DNA of 64,000 nt from Choricystis sp. odSpoLacu1 (taxonomy: Eukaryota; Chlorophyta; Trebouxiophyceae). Both the position numbers and the translations under genes were made by a program. The notes below the pieces were generated by a model. That model saw only the letters and a program-made list of their open reading frames with translations, was not told the DNA's origin and did no database searches. Position 1 is the stretch's first letter, and the number at the start of each line of letters is the position of its first letter. Positions 1 through 10,963 of this stretch are shown one piece after another. Location of the stretch: assembly GCA_958009055.1 (NCBI GenBank), contig OY253659.1, positions 496,001-560,000 of the forward strand, written 5' to 3'.

Positions 1-2556
1 CACGGCGGCCGGGTCGCCCAGTGCGTCGAGCAGCCCCGCCGCCGCTTCCTGCAGGGCTTTGCCGTCCACGCCATCCAGGCGGGCGGCCACCCACTTAGCG
101 CCACTGGGCGTGACGACGGCGGAGGCCGCCAGGCTAGACGCTTTGGACGCCGCCAGCGCGCCGCGCAGCGACGCGACCTCCTTCTGTGCGGCCCTCAGTT
201 CCTCCACCAGGCCAGTCACCCGGCTGGGCAGGTCGTCAGGTTTGGCGGACAGTGAGGCAGACAGCGCGCGCACGACGCTGTCCACGGACTGCAGGTAGTC
301 CACCAGGGCGGGCCCCACCACCGCCTCAACGCGCCTCACGCCCGACGCGATGCCAGCCTCGCTCACAATCTTGAACCCGCCTATGCGCGCGGTGGATGGC
401 ACGTGGGTGCCGCCGCACAGCTCCATGGACACGCCGGGCACGTCCACCACGCGCACGCCGGCGGCATCATACTTTTCGCCAAACATGGCGGTCGCGCCCG
501 CGGCTTTGGCATCGGCCAGCGGCATCACAGCAGAAGTCAGCGGCGTGTCGGCGGTGATCCACGAGTTGACCAGGCCCTCCACAGCCTCCACTTCGGCGTC
601 CTCCATGCCGCGCGCCAGGTTGAAGTCGAATCGCAGGCGGTCGGGTGTGACGAGGGACCCCTGCTGGCAAACGCCATCGCCCAGCACTTGCTTGAGCGAG
701 GCCTGCAGCAAGTGGGTCGCGGTGTGGTGGGCTGCAGTGGCGGCCCGCCTGGCTGCGTCCACGGCCGCGTCCACGGGGATGCCAGGAGTCAGCGTGCCCT
801 CCGTCACGGTGGCGCGGTGCAGGAAGACGGCGCCTCCCGCCGCGCGGCGCGTGTCGGCGACGGTGGCAGCGCCCCCGTCCCAGGTCAACGCACCCGTGTC
901 GCCCACCTGGCCGCCGCCCTCGCCATAAAAGGGTGTCGCATCCAACACCACGTCCACCGTGGTGCCTGCAGGCGCAGATTCCAGGCGGGCGCCGTCGGCG
1001 GCGACCAGCGCGACGACGCGCGCGCCCGCGGCGCGCGTCGTTACGTACCCCTCAAACCGGGTGGCCCCCGCGTCGGCGGCCAGGCCGCCCAGGGCGGCGG
1101 CCGCGGTGACGTCCACCACTTTCGCGGCATCCTTGGAGCGCCGGCGTTGCTCCCCCATGGCGGCGTCAAAGCCCGCACTGTCGACGCCGACGCCCGCGTC
1201 GGCCGCAAGCTCGGCCGTGACTTCGAGCGGGAAGCCGTACGTGTCGTACAGTTCGAACGCGACGCGGCCGGGCAGCGTGCCACTGGCTTTGGCGTCGGCC
1301 AGGGCGGCATCCAGCAGTTTTTCGCCGGCGCCCAGGGTGGCCGCAAACCGGGTTTCTTCTGCGGCCAGCTCGGCCTGGACGCGCGCGAGGCCGGAGCGCA
1401 GCCCCTCGTCCGACGACAGGGCCGCCGCGACAGACGCCAGGTCGGCCACAAACGGATCTGTGATGCCCAGCAGCCTCCCTTTGACCACCACCCGCCTCAA
1501 CAGGCGGCGCAGCACGTAGCCCCGCCCCACGTTGGTGGGGGTGACGCCGTCAGCGACCAGGTGGGCGCACGCGCGCGTGTGGTCGCCAATGACTTTGAGG
1601 AAGCGGCGCTGGCGGTCGTCCGCGGTGGCGTACGTCAGGCCGGCTCTGGCGGCGGCTGCCTCCAGGATGGGGAGCAGCAGGTCCGTCTCAAAGTTGGAGG
1701 GCGTGCCTTGCAGGATGCGCGCGACGCGCTCCAGCCCCAGCCCGGTGTCGATGTTCTTGGCGGCTAGCGGGGTGACGGCGCCGTCGGCGTCACGGTTGGA
1801 CTCCATGAACACCAGGTTGTAGAACTCGATGAAGCGGTCGTCGTCGTCGGCGAGCGACGCGTCGGCCTCGCCGCGCTCGGGGGTCAAGTCAAAGTAGAGT
1901 TCGGAGCAGGGCCCACACGGCCCAGTGGGCCCGCTCGCCCAGAAGTTGTCGGCTTCACCCAGGCGTTGCACGCGGGAGGGGGGCAGCCCCACGACGTCGG
2001 TCCACACGCGCGCCGCATCGTCGTCGTCGCGAAACACCGACACCCACACCCGGTCGGCCGGGATGCCCAGCACCCGGGTGGCCAGGTCCCACGCCATGAC
2101 GATGGCGTCCTCCTTGAAGTAGTCGCCAAACGAAAAGTTGCCCAGCATCTCAAAAAAGGTGTGGTGGCGCGCGGTGACGCCCACGTTGTCGACGTCATTG
2201 GTGCGGATGCACTTTTGGGCGGTCGTGGCGCGGGGCACGGACCGGGGCGCCTGGCCAAGGAACACGGGCTTGAACTGGAGCATGCCGGCAATGGTCAGCA
2301 GGACGGTGGGGTCGTCCGGGATGAGGGATGATGACGGCAGGCGCGTGTGGCCGCGGCTTTCGTAAAACGAGAGAAAGCGTTCCCGAATCTCCGCTCCAGT
2401 GAGCGAAGTGGCGGTCATGGATGGTGGCGACGCCGTGGAGGTCGAGTCGGGGGACAGGGAGGCCAGGAGGCGCAGGGAGGAAGGAGGAGAGCGTGGTGGG
2501 AGGGTGGCTGTGGAGCGAGGGCGGGGAGGCGTCGTGAGTCGACGGTCGGGCTGCAT
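1..2556 (-). CDS. alanyl-tRNA synthetase (AlaRS), C-terminus beyond window
   Basis: Charges tRNA-Ala with alanine. The frame is open from the ATG at 2554-2556 to the window edge, giving 852 visible residues. The class II catalytic core is clear (MLQFKPVFLGQ, FFEMLGNFSFGDYFKEDA, GLGLERVARILQG), followed by the editing domain with HHTATHLL and the CGGTHVPS metal-binding motif. The last part, probably the C-Ala domain, lies outside. Two in-frame starts exist: 2556, which adds a 46-residue Arg/Ser/Pro-rich leader without acidic clusters typical of plastid or mitochondrial targeting, and 2418 (MTATSLTGAEIRERF), where family homology begins. This arrangement suggests one gene supplying organellar and cytosolic enzyme. 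It is divergent from the 5-oxoprolinase gene. No intron or frame break is visible. Identity is certain; the use of two starts is inferred. Confidence 0.95.
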   Translation of the reverse strand, partial: MQPDRRLTTPPRPRSTATLPPRSPPSSLRLLASLSPDSTSTASPPSMTATSLTGAEIRERFLSFYESRGHTRLPSSSLIPDDPTVLLTIAGMLQFKPVFLGQAPRSVPRATTAQKCIRTNDVDNVGVTARHHTFFEMLGNFSFGDYFKEDAIVMAWDLATRVLGIPADRVWVSVFRDDDDAARVWTDVVGLPPSRVQRLGEADNFWASGPTGPCGPCSELYFDLTPERGEADASLADDDDRFIEFYNLVFMESNRDADGAVTPLAAKNIDTGLGLERVARILQGTPSNFETDLLLPILEAAAARAGLTYATADDRQRRFLKVIGDHTRACAHLVADGVTPTNVGRGYVLRRLLRRVVVKGRLLGITDPFVADLASVAAALSSDEGLRSGLARVQAELAAEETRFAATLGAGEKLLDAALADAKASGTLPGRVAFELYDTYGFPLEVTAELAADAGVGVDSAGFDAAMGEQRRRSKDAAKVVDVTAAAALGGLAADAGATRFEGYVTTRAAGARVVALVAADGARLESAPAGTTVDVVLDATPFYGEGGGQVGDTGALTWDGGAATVADTRRAAGGAVFLHRATVTEGTLTPGIPVDAAVDAARRAATAAHHTATHLLQASLKQVLGDGVCQQGSLVTPDRLRFDFNLARGMEDAEVEAVEGLVNSWITADTPLTSAVMPLADAKAAGATAMFGEKYDAAGVRVVDVPGVSMELCGGTHVPSTARIGGFKIVSEAGIASGVRRVEAVVGPALVDYLQSVDSVVRALSASLSAKPDDLPSRVTGLVEELRAAQKEVASLRGALAASKASSLAASAVVTPSGAKWVAARLDGVDGKALQEAAAGLLDALGDPAAV

Positions 2557-3123
2557 TCCGGCGTCACGCACCCTCTGGCGTGTGTAAAAAAGCTCCACCT
2601 CCCCTCTCACACGCTCACCTGGCCCGCCAACCGGCAGCACGCCGCCCACACCCGCGCGCCGCCACGCGCCGCCAGCCGCGCGCGCCACCGCCCTCAGCGC
2701 CATCGACGGCGGCGCGTGCAAGGGCGCGGTGGCGGAGGCTCGCATCTGGGGAGGCGCGAGGGCCAGAGAGGGGGAGAGTTGGGAGGGAGAGAGGGGCGCG
2801 GTGAGGCAAAATGACGGCCCTGCTCTCACTTCGTTGTGGCAAAGTCGCTCGCTCATTTTTTCGTCACACCTACCTCTGAAAACAGAATGAGGGTTTGCGC
2901 GTGCCCCCGCGCACCGTGACCTGTGGTCCACACGCCCACGCGTGCCTGACCAACCCAAGTGTGCGTGTGCGTTGACGCACGGCTTTCATCGAGCCTGGTG
3001 GGCGCGGACTCGCGTCGTTTCTCGCTGCCCGACCTAGCCTCCCCGTGTTCGTGCCCTTGGTGGTCGCCACACGGCTCGAAACTAGCCCCAGGGAAGAGAG
3101 ACCATCCACACACACACGTCACC
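2557..3123. promoter_or_regulatory. divergent promoter region, AlaRS / 5-oxoprolinase
   Basis: This 567-bp gap separates two genes transcribed outward. It holds no convincing reading frame. It contains several pyrimidine- and purine-rich blocks and ends in a short CA run just before the CACCATGG start context of the oxoprolinase gene. No TATA box is evident. Promoter function is inferred from position only. Confidence 0.5.
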
Positions 3124-6100
3124 ATGGCCCTACCGCCTCCCGCCCCTGGCCGCGCGTTTCGGTTTGCGGTCGACCGCGGCGGCACGTTCACAGACGTCTA
3201 CTGCACGTACGACACGGTCGCCGGCACTCGCGCCGACCTGGTGGTCAAACTGTTGAGCGAGGATCCCGACAACTACCTGGACGCGCCGCGGGAAGGCATC
3301 CGCCGCGCGCTGGAGCGCGCGACGGGCGCCCGCCACCTGCGCGCCACTCCACTCGACACGTCCCGCATCGCGTCCATCCGCATGGGTACCACCGTCGCCA
3401 CCAATGCCCTGCTGGAGCGCAAGGGTGAGCGCTGCGCCCTGGTGACGACGGCCGGGTTTCGAGACTTGCTCCACATCGGCACCCAAGCGCGCCCGCTCAT
3501 CTTTGACCTGACGGCCGCCCGGCCGGGCGTGCTGCATGAAGCCGTGGTGGAGGTGGATGAACTGGTGACGCTGCCGTTGGGGGACGCGCCGTCCCGGCGG
3601 GCGGGGGAGCGCCCGACTGTCGATGAAGCCGACTGGCCATCCGGGGGGCGCCTGGTCACAGTGTCCACTGGAGAGACGGTGTGCGTCCGCCGCGCCCCCG
3701 ACCTGGACCGCGTGCGGGCTGACCTGCAGCAACTGATGGCCAGCGGCATCACGTCCGTCGCCATCGTGTTCAAGCACGCGGCTCTGTTCCCCGACCACGA
3801 GGCTGCGGTCGGCGCTGTCGCGACCTCCCTCGGCTTCCGCCACGTCGCCCTGTCCCACGCCTGCGTGGCCGCCGTGCGCATGGTGCCGCGCGGCTACACC
3901 GCGGACGCGGACGCCTACCTGACCCCCCACATCGCACGTTATTTGGCTGGGTTCAGGGAGGGCTTTGACGAAGGTTTATCCTCCGTCGACGTCGCCTTCA
4001 TGCAGTCCGACGGCGGCCTGGCTCGCGCCGACCGCTTCTCCGGGTTTCGAGCCATTCTGTCGGGGCCGGCGGGAGGGTACGTGGGCTACGCCCGCACGAC
4101 AGCGTGGGATGGCGACGATGGCGGCACCATCCGCCCGCCCCAAACCATCGGCTTTGACATGGGGGGCACGTCCACCGACGTCTCCCGCTACGCGGGCGAG
4201 CTGGAGCTGGTGCACGAGTGCACCACCGCGGGCGTCACGGTGGCCGCCCCCCAGCTGGACATCAACACGGTGGCCGCGGGCGGCGGGTCGCGCCTGTTTT
4301 TTCGGCACGGCATGCTGGCTGTCGGCCCCGAGTCGGCGGGCGCCCACCCGGGCCCCCTGTGCTATCGCAAGGGCGGGTATGCGGCTGTGACGGACGCCAA
4401 CGTGGTGCTGGGGCGGGTGCAGCCCGCCTTTTTTCCCGCTATCTTTGGCGCCGACGAGCGCCAACCGCTCGACGCGACCGCGTCGGCCGCCGGTTTGGCC
4501 GCCCTGCTGACCGTCGTCAACGCAGCCGCCGCCGCCGACGGGCGGGAGCCTCTAGACCTTGACGCCCTGGCCCTGGGCTACGTGGATGTGGCCAATGAAG
4601 CCATGTGCTGCCCGATTCGCGCCCTCACCCAGGCCAAAGGGTACGACGTCGCGAGCCACGCGCTCGCCGTATTTGGCGGCGCCGGCGCGCAGCACGCGTG
4701 CGCGGTGGCGGCCGCCCTGGGCATGCGCACCGTGTTTGTGCACCGGCACGCGGGCGTGCTGTCGGCGGTGGGCATCGCCCTGGCTGACGTAGCGGTGGAA
4801 GCGCGCGAGCCCGCGGCGGCCGACGCGGCCGACGCGGCCGCGCTGATGGCGCTGGGTGGCCGCTTGGACGTCCTCGCAGCCGCCGCAGCGTCCGATTTGG
4901 AAAGCCAGGGCTTTGCCGCTGCCAACGTCACCTTGACCCGCTTCCTGAATGTGCGGTATGAAGGCACTGACGTACCAGTCATGGTGGCGGTGAGAGGTGG
5001 CGACGCCGACGCCACCACAACCACCGCCGCACTTAACCCTCCCTCCATCCTGGCCGCCTTTAAAACCGCCTACCGCCGCGAGTTTGGGTTTGTGCTGGAG
5101 GCGCGCGGCCTCGTCGTGGACGATGTGCGCGTGCGCGCGGTGGGCGGGAGAGCTGCCGGTGGCGACGCCGACGCACCACCCTCCGGCCCGCCACCGCCGC
5201 TGCCGCCGCCCGCCGCTGTCGTTGCCGCTGCGTTTGCCGACGGCGGGCGCCAGCCCACCCCCGTGTTCAGGCTGGATGACTTGACCCCGGGGCACACGCT
5301 GCCAGGCCCTGCCCTGATCATGGCCGACACGAGCACCATCGTCGTGGAGCCACGCTGCGCCGCGCGCATCACGCGTGGCGGGTCGGTGCGCGTCGACGTC
5401 GGCGCGACGCCGCGCTCCACCTCCACCACCATTCCCGCCACCCTGGCCGACGCCGACCCCGTCAGACTGGCCCTCTTCTCCCACCGGTTCATGGGCATCG
5501 CGGAACAGATGGGGCGCGTGCTGCAGCGGACCGCGGTGTCGGTCAACATCAAGGAGCGGCTCGACTTTTCGTGCGCGCTGTTTGGGGGGGACGGCGGCCT
5601 TGTAGCCAACGCGCCCCACCTACCCGTCCACTTGGGGGCCATGTCGGAGGCTGTGCGGTACCAGGTGAGGGGGTAGGAGGGTGTGGAGCGTGGTGGTGGT
5701 GGGGTGAGCCAGTGTATGTTTGGAGGTAGTGAAACACGTGCTCACACAAGCAAATTACTCTTGAGCCCAACACACTCTCCAACACCCCACCAACCCCCCA
5801 GATCAAGCACTGGGGCCCCACCGGCCCCGGCGCATCCGACCCCCTGGCCCCGGGCGACGTCGTGCTGACCAACCACCCCCAGCTGGCGGGTGGATCCCAC
5901 CTGCCAGACATCACGGTCATCACGCCCGTGTTTGTCCCCGGCCGCCCCACCCCCGCCTTCTTTGTCGCGTCGCGCGGCCACCATGCCGACGTGGGAGGCG
6001 TGACCCCGGGCTCCATGCCGCCCACGTCCACGCGCCTGGCGGACGAGGGGGCCGCCATCGTGGGCGCCAAGCTGGTGTCGCGCGGTGTGTTTCAGGAGGC

Positions 6101-7367
6101 GGCGGTGACCGCGCTGCTGACGTGCCCGACGGCCAGCCCTGGCGCCGACGGCGACGACGCCCCCCCCACCATCATCGGCACCCGCTGCCTGGCCGACAAC
6201 GTGAGCGACCTGCGCGCCCAGGCCGCCGCCAACGCGCGCGGCATCGCGCTCGTGGGCGCGCTGGTCGACGAGGCGGGGGCAGACACCGTGCTGGCCTACA
6301 TGGCCCACATCCAGGCCAACGCGGAGGCGTCGGTGAGGCGCATGTTGATGGCGTTTGCGGCGGCACGGTTGGCGGCGGCGAAGCAGGAGGGGGGCGGTGG
6401 TGCGTCTGCCCCACCATCATCATCATCTCGCGCCGTCGTCGTCACCGCGGCCGACCAAATGGACGACGGCACCCCCATCGCCCTCACCGTCACCATCGAT
6501 GCAGACAGTGGCGACGCCACCTTTGACTTCACCGGCACCGGCCCCCAAGTCATCGGCAACACCAACGCGCCGCCCGCGGTGACCGCGTCGGCCGTCGTGT
6601 ACGCGCTGCGCTGCATGGTAGCGTCTGACATCCCCCTCAACCAGGGCTGCCTGGCCCCTGTGACGATGGTGCTGCCAGCTGGCTGCCTGCTGGCGCCCCG
6701 GGCTGACGCTGCGGTTGTTGGAGGCAACGTGCTCACGTCCCAGCGTGTGACCGACGTCGTGCTGAAAGCCTTTGGCGCGGCGGCCGCGTCCCAGGGCTGC
6801 ATGAACAACTTTACGTTTGGGGATGGCGCGTCGGGGTACTATGAAACGATTGCGGGGGGTGGCGGCGCGGGCCCCGGGTGGGTCGGCGCGCACGGCGTGC
6901 ACACCCACATGACCAACACCCGCATCACAGACCCAGAGGTGCTGGAGAGGCGGTATCCGGTCGTGCTACACACCTTCTCCCTGCGCACAGGCTCCGGCGG
7001 TCCAGGCGCCTGGCCCGGGGGCGACGGCGTGGTGCGCGAGGTCGAGTTTTTGAGGCCGATGACGGCGTGCGTGCTGACCGAGCGCCGGGCCACGCGCCCG
7101 TTTGGGTTGGCGGGGGGGGGCGACGCTCAGCCGGGCGTCAACCTGTTGGTGAGGCGGGGCGGGGAAACCATCAGCCTGGGCGGCAAAGCCGTCGTGCGCG
7201 TGCGCGGCGGCGACTGCATCGTCATCGCCACACCCGGCGGCGGCGGCTACGGGCGGCCGGGGGATGAGGCGCTGGTGGCGTCGGTCGCGGCCGTGGCGTC
7301 GACCGCGCCGCCGCCCAGGGCGGCGGGGTCGGTGCACGCGTACAAGGCGGCGCAGGAGAGTGCGTGA
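3124..7367 (+). CDS. 5-oxoprolinase (ATP-hydrolysing), HyuA-HyuB fusion
   Basis: Converts 5-oxo-L-proline to glutamate with ATP, a step of the gamma-glutamyl (glutathione) cycle, normally in the cytosol. There are two exons, 3124-5664 and 5802-7367, with a 137-bp GT-AG intron (5665-5801). The product is 1368 residues, slightly longer than the roughly 1290 usual for eukaryotic enzymes. The N-terminal half is the hydantoinase A domain ([16 protein letters not shown] near residue 13, then [14 protein letters not shown]). The second half is hydantoinase B ([19 protein letters not shown], near residue 865). The splice joins AVRYQ to IKHWGP with the frame kept. A run of nine G at 7112-7120 is in frame and encodes Gly residues. 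The start has a strong context. The stop is TGA followed by GAGAGAGGG. Confidence 0.95.
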
Positions 7368-7462
7368 GAGAGAGGGATGGATGTTTGTTTTGGCGAGAGC
7401 AACACAAGATTAAAAAGAAATGAACACACACATCCCTCTTCTCCCCCATTATCACCTCACCA

Positions 7463-8625
7463 TCACTCGTCCACCGTCAGCGTGAACGAGACGTAGGGGT
7501 ACATCTCGCCCCCGCCCGCCTCGTCCCGGCCGCCGCCCGCGCCGCCGTCAAAGTGGCGCCCGCCCGCTCCCGGCCCCACCAACCCCGCCAGCGCGGCCCT
7601 CGCCTTGGCCGCGGACCTCGGCGCGGGCGCCACCAGGGCGGCCACCAGGCGGGGGGGGACACCGTACCTCAGCACCGATTCAGCAAAGAGGCGGACGGCG
7701 CACACGTGGATCCAGGCGGCGAGGGCATCGCCGTACGCGGCGCCCGCCCACGCCTCCAGGGCGGTCCGCTTGGCGTCCACGTCGGCGCGCAGGGTGGCGA
7801 CGCCGCTGTCGGCGGACGCGGAGGTGGCGGCGCCAGAGGAGGAGCCGTTGGCGTTTCCAGTGTCAATATCACGCACTTGAAACCCGCGCCCCGCGCGCGG
7901 CCGTCCTGAACGCGTCCGACGTGCGGCGGAACAGGGTGACGCCGTACAGCAGGTAGTCGCCATCCTCGGCCAGCACGGTGGCGGACCGGGGGACGACGTA
8001 GTCGGAGAGCGACTCGTACGTGGACTGAAACTCGCGGTCGGCGCCGCGCGGTACGACGACGCCCAGGGTGACCAGGTTTTCGGAGGAGGGGAGGGGGGGG
8101 GGCGCCGCGTGCCGCCCTCCCAGCCAACACGGGACCCAGGTCGCGCACTGCGAGGGAGCCCGTCTGTTTGCGCGTGGCGGCAGCCAGCGCAGCTCGCGCG
8201 GCCGCATGTTCGCCGCCCCTCACCTTGAGCTCGTCGTCCAGCTTGGCCACCCGGTCCCCGATGGCGGACACCGTGTCGGTCAGGGGGGCGCGTGGCGGGT
8301 ACTTGGCCGCGTCCCACCGGAAGCGCTCGACGTATTCGCGTGCCGGCGCGCCGTCCACAGTCGCCGCCACGCCTCCATCCCCTCCCGCCAGGTCGTACAG
8401 CGCGCGCCGTACCTTGTTGACAGTGCCTTCCACCGTCGCGTTGACGCGGGCCAGGTCGTCGGCGAGGGAGAGGAGACCGTCCAGGGTGCCGACGCGCAGG
8501 CCGTCCGGCAGGGCAAACCGGGTGACTGCCGCCAGCCCAGGGCGCACCAGGGCGGCGTGCAGGGAGGCTGCGGTGGCGTCTGGCGTGTCGGTGACGGGCA
8601 GGGAGAGGAGCCAGTAGGTGGACAT
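7463..8625 (-). CDS. V-type proton ATPase subunit C, with two frame breaks
   Basis: Subunit C bridges the V1 and V0 sectors of the vacuolar proton pump and controls reversible assembly. Translation from 8625 starts MSTYWLLSLPV, the classic family N-terminus, and ends with YPYVSFTLTVDE. Two shifts are needed to follow the family. One lies at a ten-G run (8093-8102), between VRDLGPVLAG and ENLVTLGVVVP. The other lies near a CCCC run (7889-7892), between AFRTAARG and RGFQVRDID. Each is repaired by dropping one base, and the result is 386 residues, the normal family length. Every conserved segment is present, so I read these as consensus errors or tract-length variants, not decay. A pseudogene cannot be formally excluded. 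It is divergent from the pTAC5-like gene. Confidence 0.88.
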
Positions 8626-8931
8626 TGTGTGCGCTGTCGGGGTTGCGATGGGGGGTCGCGGGTCGGGGAGCGAGGGCGCGCGCCCGGCTGGGCGCGTGTG
8701 CGAACGGAGCCGCTCTGTGACGGGTGCACAGAGGCTTCTCTCTCCCTGGCGCCGGCGGTCGCGGCGAGCGCCCGCAAGGAGACAGGGAGGTGCCGCGCGA
8801 GGGCGTGGAAAAAAGGTCCGTCGTGAGAGTGAATGTCGGAGCGGTCGTCGACACAACAAAAACTCGCCCACAACGCCCTCTCTCTCCCTCTCGCCCTCTG
8901 CTTTACCCCCGTACGCGCACACCACGCAACA
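8626..8931. promoter_or_regulatory. divergent promoter region, VHA-C / pTAC5-like gene
   Basis: This 306-bp gap lies between two outward-facing starts. No coding frame is supported. There are CT-rich blocks near 8878-8902 and a GCACACCACGCAACA leader just before the ATG at 8932. Promoter role is inferred from position. Confidence 0.45.
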
Positions 8932-10707
8932 ATGCGCCCCCGTGACAGCGGCCACCACCCCGCCGCACGCCACTCGGCGTCCCCCGCGCGCCGCGCGCCC
9001 ACGCCGCCCCGCGCAGCGGCGGCGGGCGACAAAGCGGCGCGCAAGGCGGCCAAGCGGGAGGCCAAGATGGCGAGGCAGGAGCAGGTGAGAGTGTAGAGTG
9101 TGTGTGGAAGTGGAAAGGCAGGCGGCGCGCGGGCTGGGGACGTGCAGGGTGCGGCGCGTCGCATGTGTATTTGGGGGCGCCACCGGCACGGGGTCTGCCG
9201 TGCCCCTCCCGCGTCCACTCAGGCTGGCAGCAGAGGCGAGGGTTGAGTCCAAGAACAGTACGCAGAGAAAAAAGCTCACAGCCACCCCTTCTATTCCCTC
9301 CAGCCTCCTCTCGCTTCTGTCGACGCGGACAGCGCACGCCCGGCGCGCGCGCCCGCCACCCCCCTGGACGCGTTCCCCATGGATGACCCCCTGGCGGGGC
9401 GGGAGGCCGCCCTGTGGGACCGGCAGGAACGCCTGTGGGCGCGCGAGATGGCGAGGTGGGATGCAGAGCGCGCCGCGTCGGACGCGCGCGAGCGCGCGCT
9501 GCTGGCAGCGCTGGCGTCGCTGCAGACCGAGTTGACCCGCGTCACAGCCCTACTACCGGGTGGGGATGCGGCGGCTGCGGCTGTGGCTGCTGCGGCGACG
9601 CCGGCGCCAGCGGCGGAGGTGCACAGAGCGCCGGCGGCGCCTCTTTCCGAGCCTGCCGCGCCCGCCCGCGCCGCCGCCCCCACCTTTGCCGACCACTTGG
9701 CCGCCGCCAAAGCTGCTGTCGAAAATGGAGACGTGCTGGCCGACGAGCTGGGCGGCCATGGAGAGTTGCTGGGGCGTGGGGCTGCTGCCCCGCCTCCTGC
9801 CGCCGCCCCTGTGCCGCCTCCGCCTCCGCCGCCTCCGCCGCCTGCCGCTGCTCCCCCCTCCTCCCGCCCGCCCTGGGAAGTCACCCCCCCCACCCTCGCC
9901 CAAGGCTCGGATGACCTGTTCTGGGTCAACGCCCTGCAAAACGGGCCGGACGCGGCCGCGCTGCACTGCGGCGACGACGAAGCGAAAGACTTTTACTTTG
10001 GCCCGGGCACGTGCGCCGCCCTGGAAACGTTTCAAGCCATCGCCGGCCTGCCGGAAACAGGGGTCGCCGACATGGACACCTGGCGCGCGCTGCTGGGGGA
10101 CGCGCTGAACGATTTGAGACCGCCTGACGCGGATGTCGTCGCGGCGGCCGACGCGGTCGCGGCGGCACGCGCGGCGCCGCCACCCCCACCGTCCCCGCCA
10201 GTCCCGCCCCCGCCCGGCGACTCCGTCATGGTGGAAACCTGGTCCGAGCACCGCGTCACCATGGAGCCAGGGCCGCACGGTGTGCGCGTGACAGAGACCG
10301 AAGTCGACGCGGCCGCCGTCATCGTCACCCGGTCCCCGCCCCGCGCCGCGTGGCCCATCCTGCGGGAGGGCGATGGCGGCCGCCACGTGCACGAGCTGCA
10401 GGTGGCCCTCAACAGAGCCGGCTTCCACTGCGGCGACGACGATGAACAGTGGTGGCAGTTTGGGGATGCCACCTATTCCGCCCTCCTCACCTTCCAAGCC
10501 TGCTCCTCCCTGCCCGAGTCCGGGGTGGTGGATGCCGCCACCTGGGTCGCGTTGCTGGGGCCGGACGCGACGCCGGAGGATGGCGCCGCGCTGTCCGCGG
10601 GGGACGGCACGGACGACGACATGCTGGGCCACCAGCACGATGGCGCCGTGTACCTGGTGGGGGAGCAGAGGTGGGCCAGAAAGGCAGAGGCGCCGCCCGA
10701 CCGGTGA
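8932..10707 (+). CDS. plastid-type protein with two peptidoglycan-binding-like domains (pTAC5-like)
   Basis: There are two exons, 8932-9084 and 9304-10707, with a 219-bp intron. The product is 518 residues. The first exon encodes an Arg/Ala/Pro/Ser-rich leader resembling a plastid transit peptide, then a Lys/Ala-rich stretch. Residues roughly 85-135 look like a coiled coil (REAALWDRQERLWAREMARW). A proline-rich linker follows. Two PG_binding_1-like repeats come next: one near 256-318 (FGPGTCAALETFQAIAGLPE) and one near 405-475 (DATYSALLTFQACSSLPESG). Coiled coil plus such repeats resembles the plant plastid protein pTAC5, but I see no DnaJ-type zinc finger here. The plant family is thought to act at the plastid nucleoid; any role in binding plastid peptidoglycan would be speculation. 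Gene structure is secure; the name is tentative. Confidence 0.72.
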
Positions 10708-10963
10708 GATAGAGAAGAGTGATAAAAAAACGGGGGTTTTGTTGACACAGGCAAACGAAGCACACACAAAAAAACAAGGCACTCTCCTGCGCCACGCCAC
10801 CCACCCCAGTTCTGTCGAACACACACTCTCACCCACACACATACACACACATGCTATAATGTCGGTAGAACAAGGAGAGAAAAAATGCGGGAAAAGGGTC
10901 GCTTTGTTGAGTTTTCTTTTTTTCGCAACGTCGATGTTCTCCCACCCCACACGCTCCCTCTCT

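Noticed and set aside
403..1767. Long plus-strand open frame of about 450 codons opposite AlaRS
   Set aside because: It is the antisense shadow of a conserved AlaRS frame in GC-rich DNA; its translation has Gly/Arg/His composition and no domain.
8081..8145. Tiny intron as explanation of the first V-ATPase subunit C break
   Set aside because: No GT-AG pair of workable size removes the right number of bases; a one-base change in the G10 run does so simply.
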